Shown: positions 19,895 through 29,150 of the stretch, one piece after another
Numbering within the stretch: position 1 is the first letter of the stretch
Layout: each line of letters starts with the position of its first letter
From: Sulfuriferula nivalis
Lineage (GTDB): Bacteria; Pseudomonadota; Gammaproteobacteria; Burkholderiales; Sulfuriferulaceae
NCBI RefSeq assembly: GCF_009937995.1
Contig: NZ_AP021881.1
Span: 2,418,001 to 2,482,000, forward strand
Reading direction: 5' to 3'
DNA length: 64,000 nt
Notes under the pieces: model-generated
What the model was told of the DNA's origin: nothing
What the model saw: the letters and a program-made list of their open reading frames with translations, nothing else
Database searches by the model: none
Translations under genes and position numbers: made by a program

Positions 19895-20398
19895 CTAACA
19901 CATACATTCACTGATACCACACATTCCTCGCTGTGACTCAGTCATCCCCATGGATGAACGCACGACACCCTGAGTCGCATCAAACAGCACATCAAAACGG
20001 GATGACTGCCGCCACGCGTTGCAGTAGCGCCACTCCCACGCTAATTCATCACGACTGGCGTAATATACGGTCCACGCTGGCACTGATGGTCCGAGTATGC
20101 GTAGCACCTGCTCTTTAGTCATCCCCGGCTGTATCTGTGAAAAATGCTGTTCATCCAGTACATTCTCTATACTTTTAAGCTTGCCATCAGCCGCTACCAC
20201 TGCCATATAAGTGTGCATAGAACCGCGAGGATAAATCAGCTGACGAGTACCATCAGCGTTCTGCCAGTGCATAGTGGGCTGCCCCATCACCCGTATCACA
20301 TCATCATAACCAGCCACATCAGGCTGCAAACCACGTCCGCTATATGAAGCACATGCGCTCAATAGCAGCACCAACAAAATACCTGACAAAATTTTCAT
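19895..20398 (-). CDS. Outer-membrane lipoprotein, BamE/SmpA-like
   Basis: A 167-aa protein with a lipoprotein signal peptide (MKILSGILLVLLLSAC, lipobox LSAC at residues 13-16). The body contains two BamE/SmpA-like half motifs: YDDVIRVMGQPTMHW and FSQIQPGMTKEQVLRILGPSVP, the latter close to the BamE pattern pGmtk.qV...LG.P. Four cysteines cluster at the C-terminus. The real BamE gene is probably elsewhere, so this is a paralogue. It lies 44 bp upstream of the CHAD gene on the same strand. Confidence 0.8.
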   Translation of the reverse strand: MKILSGILLVLLLSACASYSGRGLQPDVAGYDDVIRVMGQPTMHWQNADGTRQLIYPRGSMHTYMAVVAADGKLKSIENVLDEQHFSQIQPGMTKEQVLRILGPSVPAWTVYYASRDELAWEWRYCNAWRQSSRFDVLFDATQGVVRSSMGMTESQRGMCGISECMC

Positions 20399-20581
20399 AC
20401 ATCCCTCTACAAATCCATGCGATTCAATTCTGGTCTAGCGACTCTATTTTTAAACTAAGACTAAAGATATCACTATATACCTCGCGCTACGGAAGACCAA
20501 CTGTACGCAATATCACTGCTGGCACAATATGCTAGGGGCAGTATAATTCCTCTATACCATACTCATAAAAATTCGTAGCCT

Positions 20582-22876
20582 ATGCCTAACCTGCTCGATT
20601 TTCCTGCTGCGCCGTTGACGACTACCCAAGATGAGGGAGAGTTGCTGCATCAGCACGTGGTGGCACATCTGTTAGATGGGAAAATACAGCATGGTCAGCT
20701 GGAAGCAATCAATCGAGTGCAAGGCGTCATACATCTGAACCTTGATGACACAAAACAAGGAATCGATATCCCCTACGCATCACTGCGTTATATGGTTTTT
20801 TCCACCCCGTTACCTCCTGCCACCACTTCCCATCCGCTTGCAGTAGCCAACTTGAGTATCACGCTGCCGGACTCCTTGCAGACATTTACGCTGTCATTTA
20901 TAGATGGCAAACAGGTGACGGGCAAAACGCGTGGCTTTCTGATGAGCAATGATGGAATTCATCTTTTCCCTGTTGTTGCTCATGATCAGTGTGTACGCAT
21001 GTTTGTACCGCGCCGCTCAGTCAAAAATCATCAGTTAGGTGCTTCCATGCCTGAAGCCTTGTTGCAGTCTGGCGCCACGACACCAGATCAGCTCGACGCA
21101 GGCATTAAATCGCATGAGGAATTGCAGGCTAAACGCATCGGCGCCTACTTACTGGAAACCCAGCCAGTCTCCCAAGAAATGCTCATCACAGCACTTGAGC
21201 AGCCGCCCCCTAAAGCACCTGAAAAAATCGGTACTACCCTACTGAATCAAGGTTTGATTACCCAGCAGCAGCTTAATCTCGCGCTACACAATCAAACCGT
21301 CAATCGTGCTAAAAATCTGGGTGATGTACTGGTTCAAATGGGCGCCATCTCACCCGAAACATACCAATCCGTCCTCGCCCACAATCTCGGCCTGCCCTTC
21401 GTTAAATTGCAAGGAATGAAGCCAGACACCCGTGCGCTGGCACTGGTTGAAGCAGAATGGGTGGCACACCACCGTATCGTACCCATCATGATGCATGACG
21501 ACCGACTGGTAGTAGCGATGGAAGACCCTACCGATTATGAATCCGTAGAGCTGTTGCGCTTTATCACAGGCCACAATATTGAAATAACCGTTGCCACTAG
21601 CGCAGATATAGCATGGGCTGTAAGCAATGCCACCAGCAATAGCAACGCAACGGCAACACTTGCGCAAATGGATATCCAGCCACTTACTATCGAGCAACCA
21701 CAACTTGATGCTGAGCAACTGGCTAATGAAAAACCGCTGGTACGCCTGGTTCAGGAATTATTACTCGAAGCCATACGCCGTCACGCATCCGACATCCACA
21801 TCCGACCCGGTGAAGACCACTTCGATGTCCTGTTTCGGATAGACGGCGAACTGACCGATATCAAGCATCTGCCAAAAACCCTATTGCCCGCGCTGATCAG
21901 TCGCTTAAAAATCCTGTCGAATATGGACATCTCAGAAAAACGCCTGCCGCAAGACGGGCAGATGCGCGCCGTATTCAAAGACAACATTGTCGACATGCGT
22001 GTTTCAGCCATGCCCACGGTCAATGGCGAAAGCATGGTGATACGTGTACTCGACACAAAATCCGGACTCAAGCCCATCTCTGCGCTGGGTTTCTCGCCGC
22101 ACGACGAGGCTAAGATCATCGCCATGCTTAATCGCAGTGCCGGCCTGATACTGGTCACAGGGCCCACAGGATCGGGGAAATCCACCACGCTTTACGCCGC
22201 ACTCAATGAAGTCCGTAAACGTAACCTCAACATCATCACCGTAGAAAATCCCGTCGAGTATCATATAGACGGCATCATGCAGATTCAGGTCAAAGCCGAT
22301 ATAGGCTATACCTTCGCTGAAGCCCTGCGCCATATTTTGCGGCACGATCCCGACGTCATACTCATAGGTGAAATCCGCGATCAGGAAACTGCGCACATTG
22401 CGTTAAAAAGCGCGTTGACGGGTCACCTGGTACTCAGCACCCTGCACACCAACGACGCCGCTTCCACCATTTCACGATTAAGGAATATGGAAGTAGAGTC
22501 ATACCTGCTGGGATCAACCCTGGTGGGCATACTGGCACAGCGACTGATACGCAAGAATTGCGAACACTGCAAAACAGAAGAGGTAGTCGAGAGCACAATT
22601 CGCACCACATTGAACGTCTCACCCGAAGAAGTCTTTTATCGTGGCGCGGGGTGTGAACATTGCAACGGAACAGGTTACAGCGGACGCATGGCCGTCTATG
22701 AATTGCTGGAAGTTACCCCCGCCATACAAAAAATGATCACCGACGAAGCATCAACTGAACAGATACAGGCACAAGCACTTCTGGACGGCATGGTGCCACT
22801 CACCGCAAATGCCCTGGCATACGCCCGCCAGCGCAACACCTCACTGGCAGAAGTGTACCGAGTGCGTCTGGAATAG
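20582..22876 (+). CDS. Type II secretion / type IV pilus assembly ATPase (GspE/PilB family)
   Basis: A 764-aa secretion ATPase. An N-terminal about 150-residue PilZ-like or otherwise uncharacterised region is followed by helical T2SSE_N-type segments (KIGTTLLNQGLITQQQLNLAL; LGDVLVQMGAISPETYQSVLAHNLGLPFVKL). The C-terminal ATPase core has Walker A GPTGSGKSTT at about residue 527, an Asp box, Walker B (DPDVILIGEIRDQETAHIAL), a His box (LTGHLVLSTLHTNDAA) and a Cys4 zinc module (CEHC and CEHC). No other pilus or T2SS genes are adjacent. The N-terminal extension makes it longer than typical PilB (about 570 aa). Confidence 0.9.
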   Translation: MPNLLDFPAAPLTTTQDEGELLHQHVVAHLLDGKIQHGQLEAINRVQGVIHLNLDDTKQGIDIPYASLRYMVFSTPLPPATTSHPLAVANLSITLPDSLQTFTLSFIDGKQVTGKTRGFLMSNDGIHLFPVVAHDQCVRMFVPRRSVKNHQLGASMPEALLQSGATTPDQLDAGIKSHEELQAKRIGAYLLETQPVSQEMLITALEQPPPKAPEKIGTTLLNQGLITQQQLNLALHNQTVNRAKNLGDVLVQMGAISPETYQSVLAHNLGLPFVKLQGMKPDTRALALVEAEWVAHHRIVPIMMHDDRLVVAMEDPTDYESVELLRFITGHNIEITVATSADIAWAVSNATSNSNATATLAQMDIQPLTIEQPQLDAEQLANEKPLVRLVQELLLEAIRRHASDIHIRPGEDHFDVLFRIDGELTDIKHLPKTLLPALISRLKILSNMDISEKRLPQDGQMRAVFKDNIVDMRVSAMPTVNGESMVIRVLDTKSGLKPISALGFSPHDEAKIIAMLNRSAGLILVTGPTGSGKSTTLYAALNEVRKRNLNIITVENPVEYHIDGIMQIQVKADIGYTFAEALRHILRHDPDVILIGEIRDQETAHIALKSALTGHLVLSTLHTNDAASTISRLRNMEVESYLLGSTLVGILAQRLIRKNCEHCKTEEVVESTIRTTLNVSPEEVFYRGAGCEHCNGTGYSGRMAVYELLEVTPAIQKMITDEASTEQIQAQALLDGMVPLTANALAYARQRNTSLAEVYRVRLE

Positions 22877-23025
22877 CCTGTCTATTGCTGATTATTAAAG
22901 CCGCAGACTAATCCGCTTGCAGCAACTTGCCGGCAGTCAGAAGTGTATCAATGGCAAAAGTATGTGGCAGTGAGAGTGCCCCATCAGTCACTCAAAAGTT
23001 TGTCCGTATTGCTTGCATGGAAGGC

Positions 23026-23230
23026 CGGGGGCAGCCCGGCGGCTGGTATCTTTCTTTTGCTTGCCCAAAAGAAAGGTACCAAAGAAAAAGGCACCCCATT
23101 CCACCGCCCCTACGGGGTACCCTGCGTTGCTCGTCAAGCCGGGCGGCTGCGGAACTCGGCCTGCGGCCTCAAATAGTCCTCTCCGACTACCCCCGGCTAG
23201 CCTCCGCTACTCGGCGGTGGAAGAGGGGAT
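23026..23230 (+). repeat. Intergenic repeat, left copy, with hairpin at 23050-23075
   Basis: About 150 bp align with the reverse complement of the segment at about 23370-23615 (shared blocks: ggccgggg, gcccggcgg, cttgcttgccca, accaaag, ggcaccc, ggctgcg.aactcg). The core hairpin is ctttcttttg-cttgcc-caaaagaaag (perfect 10-bp stem, 6-nt loop). Short open frames over it have no protein similarity. It resembles dispersed intergenic repeats seen in Betaproteobacteria, but its family was not identified. Confidence 0.65.
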
Positions 23231-23285
23231 AAGATCAAAAGCGAAAATTCAAAAACAAATTCAAAAATTACCCACCGACTCTACC

Positions 23286-23310
23286 CTTGTCTGGGCATAG
23301 CCCAGACAAG
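23286..23310. terminator. Perfect hairpin between the two repeat copies
   Basis: An 11-bp perfect stem (cttgtctgggc / gcccagacaag) with a 3-nt loop. No T run follows on either strand, so it may be a Rho-independent terminator remnant or a structural element. It lies near the axis of the inverted pair of repeats. Confidence 0.4.
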
Positions 23311-23369
23311 CAAAATCAAATAAAGCCATCACGCGCTTGCGCGTAACTTCGCGCTGTTAACACTTCTCT

Positions 23370-23615
23370 CCCCTTCTGCGTCGCTTCGGCTGGGGCGTTT
23401 AGGCGGGAGATATAGGCGAGCACTGTTTGAGCTCCGCAGCAGCTTGCGGGGTGTGCAAGCTGCCAGGGCGAGTTGCGCAGCCCCCGGCTGAACGGTTCAG
23501 ACGAAGGAACCCCGCAGGGGCGAGGCGGTAGGGTGCCGTTCTCTTTGGTTACTTTCTCTTGGGCAAGCAAGAGAAAGTGACTTGCCGCCGGGCAATCCCC
23601 GGCCTGACATGGCTA
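23370..23615 (-). repeat. Intergenic repeat, right (inverted) copy, with hairpin at 23552-23577
   Basis: Inverted and diverged partner of the copy at 23026-23230. Read on the minus strand, the core hairpin is ctttctcttg-cttgcc-caagagaaag. Relative to the left copy one stem pair has changed T-A to C-G, keeping the stem perfect. It lies downstream of the Mrr-like gene and could be part of its 3' region. The region between 22877 and 23025 and the rest of the gap hold no recognisable gene. Confidence 0.65.
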
Positions 23616-23665
23616 GCGATATGCTACATAGCTAGACCTGACACCGTTGTTTCTACCTAGAAAAA

Positions 23666-24481
23666 TCAATTAAATAGCCTCATAGGAATATTATCTAAAT
23701 CATAGAATGGCGCATCAGGATCATTTTTATATTCATACCTATTTCTCTGAGCAATTTCTAACGCGGAGTACAAACCATCTGAGTCAATTAATTCAATCGC
23801 AATTCCCCGAGACTCTGCGGCTGCACTGACCCGCCCCGCCCCAGACTGATATTTTGATGTGGTCACAAACATTCCCTTTGTGTACCCACCAATCAACAAA
23901 GCACCAGCTAGCGATCTAATTTGCTCCACCTGAATGGAGTTTTTATAACGCTTCACTTGTACGCCAATAGTTTGATTGTTAATCCCTTCCAAAATGACAT
24001 CAATCCCACCATCGTTTGTATAGGCAGTAACCCTCGAAATATAACCAAGATCTTCAAACACACTAGCAACCGTTTGTTCAAATAGCCGTGGATGTAACTC
24101 AAAACGTTTTTCATATCGCCCAACTAGGTAAGCTCTAACATCTTCTATTGGCAAATCAATATCAACAAGATCAAGCTCCTTTAAGCTTCCATACGCACCC
24201 CATAATCGATTTTTCCTGTAGGAACCGTCTATCCAAAACTCCTCTGGATCTGGTTCAAAATATCCAGTTCCGTTGATTTCCTCTTCGATTCTCAGAATTT
24301 TCCACCACCCACATATAGGGCATACAGCAACATGGGTAGATTCATCAATGTTATCGTCTACATGTTCTACAGTTCTCTGTTGTAATTCATGCATATTTGA
24401 ATTACAAAAAACACAACAGGGTTCTGAAATTACTTTTCCACTAATATTTGCGGGGCAGTCTGAATAGTTCCAAATTGTCAT
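23666..24481 (-). CDS. Mrr-like restriction endonuclease domain protein
   Basis: A 271-aa protein with a two-part structure. The N-terminal about 60 residues contain Cys pairs that look like a zinc ribbon (CCVFC at 22-26 and CPIC at 54-57). The C-terminal domain has the Mrr_cat (PF04471) pattern: FEQTVASVFEDLGY, then the catalytic D-x(n)-Q-x-K set at D161 (DGGIDVIL) and Q175-K177 (VQVKRYK), then GMFVTTSKY. Such proteins cut modified or foreign DNA, but no methylase or partner gene is adjacent. It stands alone between the inverted repeats and nrdB, and may be a recent arrival. Lower GC than its neighbours is apparent. Confidence 0.82.
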   Translation of the reverse strand: MTIWNYSDCPANISGKVISEPCCVFCNSNMHELQQRTVEHVDDNIDESTHVAVCPICGWWKILRIEEEINGTGYFEPDPEEFWIDGSYRKNRLWGAYGSLKELDLVDIDLPIEDVRAYLVGRYEKRFELHPRLFEQTVASVFEDLGYISRVTAYTNDGGIDVILEGINNQTIGVQVKRYKNSIQVEQIRSLAGALLIGGYTKGMFVTTSKYQSGAGRVSAAAESRGIAIELIDSDGLYSALEIAQRNRYEYKNDPDAPFYDLDNIPMRLFN

Positions 24482-24580
24482 TCTATTATCCGATTGTTGA
24501 TCGCTTAACGTTTAAATACAGGTCGCCCCTAAGCATCTAATAAATCGAGGGCAAGTCCTACATTAAAACCCCACCCAAAC

Positions 24581-24612
24581 AAAAAAAGGCGCATTTTCAT
24601 GCGCCTTTTTCT
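24581..24612. terminator. Rho-independent terminator after nrdB (bidirectional)
   Basis: An 11-bp stem (aaaaaggcgca at 24583-24593, tgcgccttttt at 24600-24610) with a 6-nt loop. Read on the minus strand it lies just after the nrdB stop and ends in a T7 run; on the plus strand it also has a T run. Confidence 0.85.
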
Positions 24613-24623
24613 CACCTCAATCA

Positions 24624-25748
24624 TCAATCCCAACTCAACGCCCCACCCGTCTGATACTCAGTCACCCGAGTCTCAAAGAAATTTTTCTCTTTCTTCAAAT
24701 CTATCATCTCGGACATCCACGGGAATGGATTCGGTGCATTCTCGAACAACTCATCGAGGCCAATCTGCTGGCAACGACGGTTGGCGATGAAGCGCAGGTA
24801 TTCCTTGAACATGCTGGAATTCAGCCCCAGCACGCCGCGTGGCATGGTGTCTTCGGCGTAGCGGTATTCCAGCTCTACACCTTTGAGGAACAAGGCTTTG
24901 ATTTCAGCGCGGAATTCAGGCGTCCATAACTGCGGGTTTTCCAGCTTGATGGTGTTGATCAAGTCGATGCCGAAGTTGCAGTGCATGGATTCGTCGCGCA
25001 GGATGTACTGGTATTGCTCTGCGGCGCCGGTCATTTTGTTTTGACGACCGAGTGCGAGGATTTGCACAAAGCCGACGTAGAAGAACAGGCCTTCCATGAT
25101 GCAGGCGAAGACGATCAATGACTTCAACAGCTTCTGGTCATTTTCCAGCGTGCCGGTTTTGAATTCAGGGTTGGTGAGCGTCTCGATGAACGGAATCAGG
25201 AAGTTGTCCTTATCGCGTATGCTTTCGACTTCGTGATACGCGTTGAACACTTCAGCTTCATCCAGACCCAGACTTTCAACGATGTATTGATAAGCGTGGG
25301 TATGAATTGCCTCTTCAAACGCCTGACGCAGCAAGTACTGGCGGCATTCTGGCGCGGTGATGTGGCGGTAGGTGCCGAGTACGATGTTGTTTGCAGCCAG
25401 ACTATCTGCAGTCACAAAGAAGCCCAGATTACGCTTTACCAGACGGCGCTCGTCTTCGGTCAACGCGGTAGGGTCTTTCCACTGCGCGATGTCGCGGCTC
25501 ATGTTGATTTCTTGCGGCATCCAGTGGTTTGCGCAACCTGACAGGTATTTATCCCACGCCCATTTGTATTTGAATGGAACGAGCTGGTTAACGTCGGCAG
25601 TACCGTTGATGATGCGCTTATCTTCCGCACGTACACGCAAAGCTACGCCGCTAGGAATCGCGCCATCATTGGTGGAACCTGCATTCATCGCACCTAATGG
25701 CGCCACGGGTTTGATGGTTGCTGTAAAAGTGTCTTCAAAATTTAGCAT
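24624..25748 (-). CDS. nrdB: Ribonucleotide reductase class Ia, beta subunit
   Basis: A 374-aa protein carrying the diiron-tyrosyl radical. The E-x2-H-x3-Y set is seen in [13 protein letters not shown], corresponding to E115, H118 and the radical Tyr122 of the E. coli enzyme. A later ligand pair is in [15 protein letters not shown] (E-x2-H). It is 23 bp downstream of nrdA on the same strand and is followed by a terminator. Confidence 0.97.
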   Translation of the reverse strand: MLNFEDTFTATIKPVAPLGAMNAGSTNDGAIPSGVALRVRAEDKRIINGTADVNQLVPFKYKWAWDKYLSGCANHWMPQEINMSRDIAQWKDPTALTEDERRLVKRNLGFFVTADSLAANNIVLGTYRHITAPECRQYLLRQAFEEAIHTHAYQYIVESLGLDEAEVFNAYHEVESIRDKDNFLIPFIETLTNPEFKTGTLENDQKLLKSLIVFACIMEGLFFYVGFVQILALGRQNKMTGAAEQYQYILRDESMHCNFGIDLINTIKLENPQLWTPEFRAEIKALFLKGVELEYRYAEDTMPRGVLGLNSSMFKEYLRFIANRRCQQIGLDELFENAPNPFPWMSEMIDLKKEKNFFETRVTEYQTGGALSWD

Positions 25749-25771
25749 ATTTATCCTCTGTTATTTTTAGC

Positions 25772-28642
25772 TTATTGGCAAGATTCGCAAGTTGGGTCAT
25801 CTATTGCGCAGAATTTCACCTCGGTTGCAGGTGCGCTGTCTGCGCTCACTGCGGCACTCGGTGCATGTGCGCTCACTGCATTCAACTCGCCACCCTTACC
25901 GGTGGATTTTTCTGCACTGGTTGCGCCCAAAGTACGCAGGTAGTAAGTCGTTTTCAGACCACGTATCCATGCCAGTTTGTAGGTTTCATCCAGTTTCTTA
26001 CCTGATGCACCTGCCATGTAGATATTCAGGCTCTGCGCTTGATCTATCCACTTCTGGCGACGTGATGCACATTCCACCATCCAGTGCGTATCGATCTCAA
26101 ATGCTGTCGCATACAGGGTACGCACTTCCGCAGGGATGCGGTCAATCTTGGCGAGTGAACCATCGAAGTACTTAATATCTCCGACCATGACTTCGTCCCA
26201 GAGTTTCAACGCTTTCAATTCACGTACGAGGTAAGAGTTAGTCATGGTGAATTCACCTGACAAATTCGATTTAACGTAGATGTTTTGATAAGCTGGCTCG
26301 ATACACGCTGACACACCAACGATATTAGAAATCGTTGCAGTTGGCGCAATTGCCACACAGTTGGAGTTACGCATACCGTGCAGTTTGATCTGCGCACGCA
26401 ATGCATCCCAATCCAGCGTGCTGGAGTCATCCACTTCCAGATAGCCACCGCGTTCCTGCGCCAGCAATTTCAGACTGTCTTGTGGCAGGATGCCGCGATC
26501 CCACAATGAACCTGCAAAGCTGGAATAACGACCACGCTCAGCTGCCAGTTCTGTTGATGCCCAGTAAGCGTAGTAGCAAACCGCTTCCATTGAACGATCA
26601 GCAAACTCAACCGCTGCTTCAGACGCATAAGGTACGCGCATGGTATGCAGACAATCCTGGAAGCCCATGATACCCAGGCCAACAGGGCGATGCTTAAGGT
26701 TGGAGTTGCGTGCTTTACCAACTGCGTAGAAGTTCACGTCAACAACGTTATCCAGCATGCGCATCGCGATCTTGATAGTGCGCTGCATTTTTTCCAGATT
26801 CAGCTTTTTGCCACCCTTGCCGTCATCTTCCAGATGCGCAACCAGGTTGACTGAGCCCAGATTACATACGGCGATTTCGGTATCGGAGGTGTTCAGGGTG
26901 ATTTCTGTACACAAGTTAGAGCTATGCACCACGCCTACGTGTTGTTGTGGGCTGCGGATGTTGCATGGGTCTTTGAAGGTAATCCAAGGATGACCTGTTT
27001 CGAACAGCATGCTTAACATTTTGCGCCATAGCTGGGTTGCAGGGATGCGTTTGTAGAACTTGATATCGCCCGCATCGGCTTTAGCTTCATATTTGGTGTA
27101 AGCCGCTTCAAATGCTTTACCGTACAAATCATGTAAATCAGGCACATCAGATGGGCTGAACAAGGTCCATTCTGCATTTTCCATCACACGCTTCATGAAC
27201 AGATCCGGGATCCAGTTCGATGTGTTCATGTCATGGGTACGGCGACGATCGTCACCTGTGTTTTTACGCAATTCCAGGAATTCTTCAATATCCAGATGCC
27301 AGCTTTCCAGATAGGCACACACCGCGCCCTTGCGCTTGCCGCCCTGGTTAACTGCTACAGCAGTATCGTTCACCACTTTCAGGAACGGTACCACGCCTTG
27401 TGATTTACCATTGGTGCCCTTGATACGCGCACCTAATGCACGCACTGGCGTCCAGTCATTGCCCAGACCACCTGCATATTTTTGCAGCATGGCATTTTCT
27501 TTAATCGCTTGATAGATGCCATCCAGATCATCCGACACGGTGGTCAAATAGCATGATGACAACTGGCTATGACGCGTACCCGCATTGAACAGGGTTGGTG
27601 TAGAGCTCATGAAATCGAAGCTCGACAATACATTGTAGAACTCAATCGCACGCGCTTCACGGTCGATTTCGTTCAACGCCAGGCCCATCGCCACACGCAT
27701 GAAGAAAGACTGTGGCAATTCGATACGGCGTTCTTCTATGTGCAAGAAATAACGGTCATACAGAGTTTGTAAACCCAAGTATTCGAAATTGTCATCACGG
27801 CTGGCAACCAGCGCCTGACCCAGCTTCGCCAAGTCAAATTGACCTAAACGCGCATCTAATAATTCAGCTTCTATACCTTTTTTGATATAAGCAGTGAAGT
27901 ACTCTGGATACAAACCAGCCATTTCAGATGGCAAGATGCTGCGTCCCAACACTTCATGACGAATAGAATTCAACAACAAACGTGCCGTAACAAAAGCATA
28001 ATCAGGGTCTTGCTCTATCCCTGCACGTGCAGCCAATACCAAAGCTTTTTCAACTTCAGCCATAGGTACGCCGTCATACAAATCACGTGTCACTGCATGT
28101 AGTATCGCATCCACGCTGACATCACTGTGCAAACCCTCACACGCAGTCGCCACCAGAATACGCAAAATAGCCATGTCCAGCGGTTTACGTTCGCCATTTT
28201 CCAACACATGCAATACAGGTGCAGCTGTAGTCGCGTCATGCGCAGCACGCTCTTGGTTACGTTTTTCACGGTAAAGCACATAAGCACGCGCAGTATCATG
28301 CTCACCTGAACGCATCAACGCCAATTCAACCTGATCTTGTATATCTTCGATATGACAAGTTCCACCATGCGGCTGGCGGCGCATCAATGCCTGCACCACA
28401 CCCGCCGTCAACTGTTCAACCAGCTCACGCACTCGCGCAGAAGCAGCCGCCTGGCCACCATGCACAGCAATAAATGCCTTAGTTAAGGCAATGGCAATTT
28501 TAGATGGCTCAAACCCAACAACAGTGCCGTTACGTCGAATGATTTTGTAATCACTGAGTACAGCAGCTTCGTTAGAATAAGTATGTGTCATCAATTGAGG
28601 TGGCACGGTTGATTCAGGGATGGCAGATGATACGGTTTGCAT
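25772..28642 (-). CDS. nrdA: Ribonucleotide reductase class Ia, alpha subunit
   Basis: A 956-aa catalytic subunit that reduces ribonucleoside diphosphates. An N-terminal ATP-cone (IIRRNGTVVGFEPSKIAIALTKAF) and a second, ATP-cone-like stretch (NGERKPLDMAILRILVATA) precede the barrel. The active-site pattern SNLCTEI and the redox Cys of QLSSCYLTTVSDDLDGIY are present, and the C-terminal Cys pair (CESC) is the reductant shuttle. The start ATG has AGGAG 7 nt upstream. It is longer than E. coli NrdA (761 aa) mainly because of the N-terminal region. A candidate NrdR box lies about 80 bp upstream. Confidence 0.97.
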   Translation of the reverse strand: MQTVSSAIPESTVPPQLMTHTYSNEAAVLSDYKIIRRNGTVVGFEPSKIAIALTKAFIAVHGGQAAASARVRELVEQLTAGVVQALMRRQPHGGTCHIEDIQDQVELALMRSGEHDTARAYVLYREKRNQERAAHDATTAAPVLHVLENGERKPLDMAILRILVATACEGLHSDVSVDAILHAVTRDLYDGVPMAEVEKALVLAARAGIEQDPDYAFVTARLLLNSIRHEVLGRSILPSEMAGLYPEYFTAYIKKGIEAELLDARLGQFDLAKLGQALVASRDDNFEYLGLQTLYDRYFLHIEERRIELPQSFFMRVAMGLALNEIDREARAIEFYNVLSSFDFMSSTPTLFNAGTRHSQLSSCYLTTVSDDLDGIYQAIKENAMLQKYAGGLGNDWTPVRALGARIKGTNGKSQGVVPFLKVVNDTAVAVNQGGKRKGAVCAYLESWHLDIEEFLELRKNTGDDRRRTHDMNTSNWIPDLFMKRVMENAEWTLFSPSDVPDLHDLYGKAFEAAYTKYEAKADAGDIKFYKRIPATQLWRKMLSMLFETGHPWITFKDPCNIRSPQQHVGVVHSSNLCTEITLNTSDTEIAVCNLGSVNLVAHLEDDGKGGKKLNLEKMQRTIKIAMRMLDNVVDVNFYAVGKARNSNLKHRPVGLGIMGFQDCLHTMRVPYASEAAVEFADRSMEAVCYYAYWASTELAAERGRYSSFAGSLWDRGILPQDSLKLLAQERGGYLEVDDSSTLDWDALRAQIKLHGMRNSNCVAIAPTATISNIVGVSACIEPAYQNIYVKSNLSGEFTMTNSYLVRELKALKLWDEVMVGDIKYFDGSLAKIDRIPAEVRTLYATAFEIDTHWMVECASRRQKWIDQAQSLNIYMAGASGKKLDETYKLAWIRGLKTTYYLRTLGATSAEKSTGKGGELNAVSAHAPSAAVSADSAPATEVKFCAIDDPTCESCQ

Positions 28643-29040
28643 AGATGGTCTCCTAGACGCTATTAATGTGGGGTGACACCACTTTTATTCACAACTTATG
28701 AACAGGTTACCCACCGACATACACACAACATCTAGTGATAGCGAGCTCATAAATAACTAATTGTAGTAACTAGCTGCCAGTACCGCAAGTACTAAATGAT
28801 GAGTTTTTGAATATACTTTACGAATCACTTACAAATCAATTTGATAGTCGAAGCATCTTAAGTAATCTCTATTGGAACCTTATAGAAATCACTAATTTCC
28901 AGATTTGAGAGTGGGTAAATTTCGACAATTGCTGGATACTGATACTGGATGATATGTGTGCTGATGCTTAGGTCTTGTCTACGGTGTCAATTGCCCATTT
29001 AGCCCAGTAGAAGTCGGCGAGGTCAATGCTAGCCTGAGAT
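28643..29040. other. nrdA upstream region, no gene seen
   Basis: About 400 bp between the nrdA start and the vgrG relic. Apart from the NrdR-like site no gene was found. It is AT-rich over its middle and forms the left boundary of the T6SS cargo region. Confidence 0.6.
28723..28738 (-). promoter_or_regulatory. Candidate NrdR box upstream of nrdA
   Basis: Read on the minus strand, tcactagatgttgtgt matches 13 of 16 positions of the NrdR consensus ACACWATATATWGTGT. NrdR boxes come in pairs about three helical turns apart; a weak partner (8 of 16) lies 32 bp closer to the gene at 28691-28706. The position upstream of nrdAB fits NrdR repression. Confidence 0.45.
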
Positions 29041-29150
29041 GTAGTCGCCCTCGCCCGCTCCGTCTTAGAGCATGGAGTTGAGGATGTCGTTGCTGCTCAT
29101 GTCCTGCAGAAAGGCAACATTGCCTTCCTGTACTACCCAACCTTGTACAG
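29041..29150 (-). pseudogene. vgrG relic fragment
   Basis: Read on the minus strand, the translation ends QDMSSNDILNSML*DGAGEGDY, aligning with QDMSVIDIINAVLKDGAGEGAY of the intact VgrG (nt 50660-50730), with an in-frame stop. The upstream part (GWVVQEGNVAFL) fits the W-rich strand before it. It follows the last immunity gene of the cargo array and is a leftover of another vgrG copy. Confidence 0.75.

Noticed and set aside
22927-23300. Short plus-strand frames in the rpoD-side to nrdB-side gap (about 100 codons)
   Set aside because: They are overlapping frames over the repeat element with no protein features.
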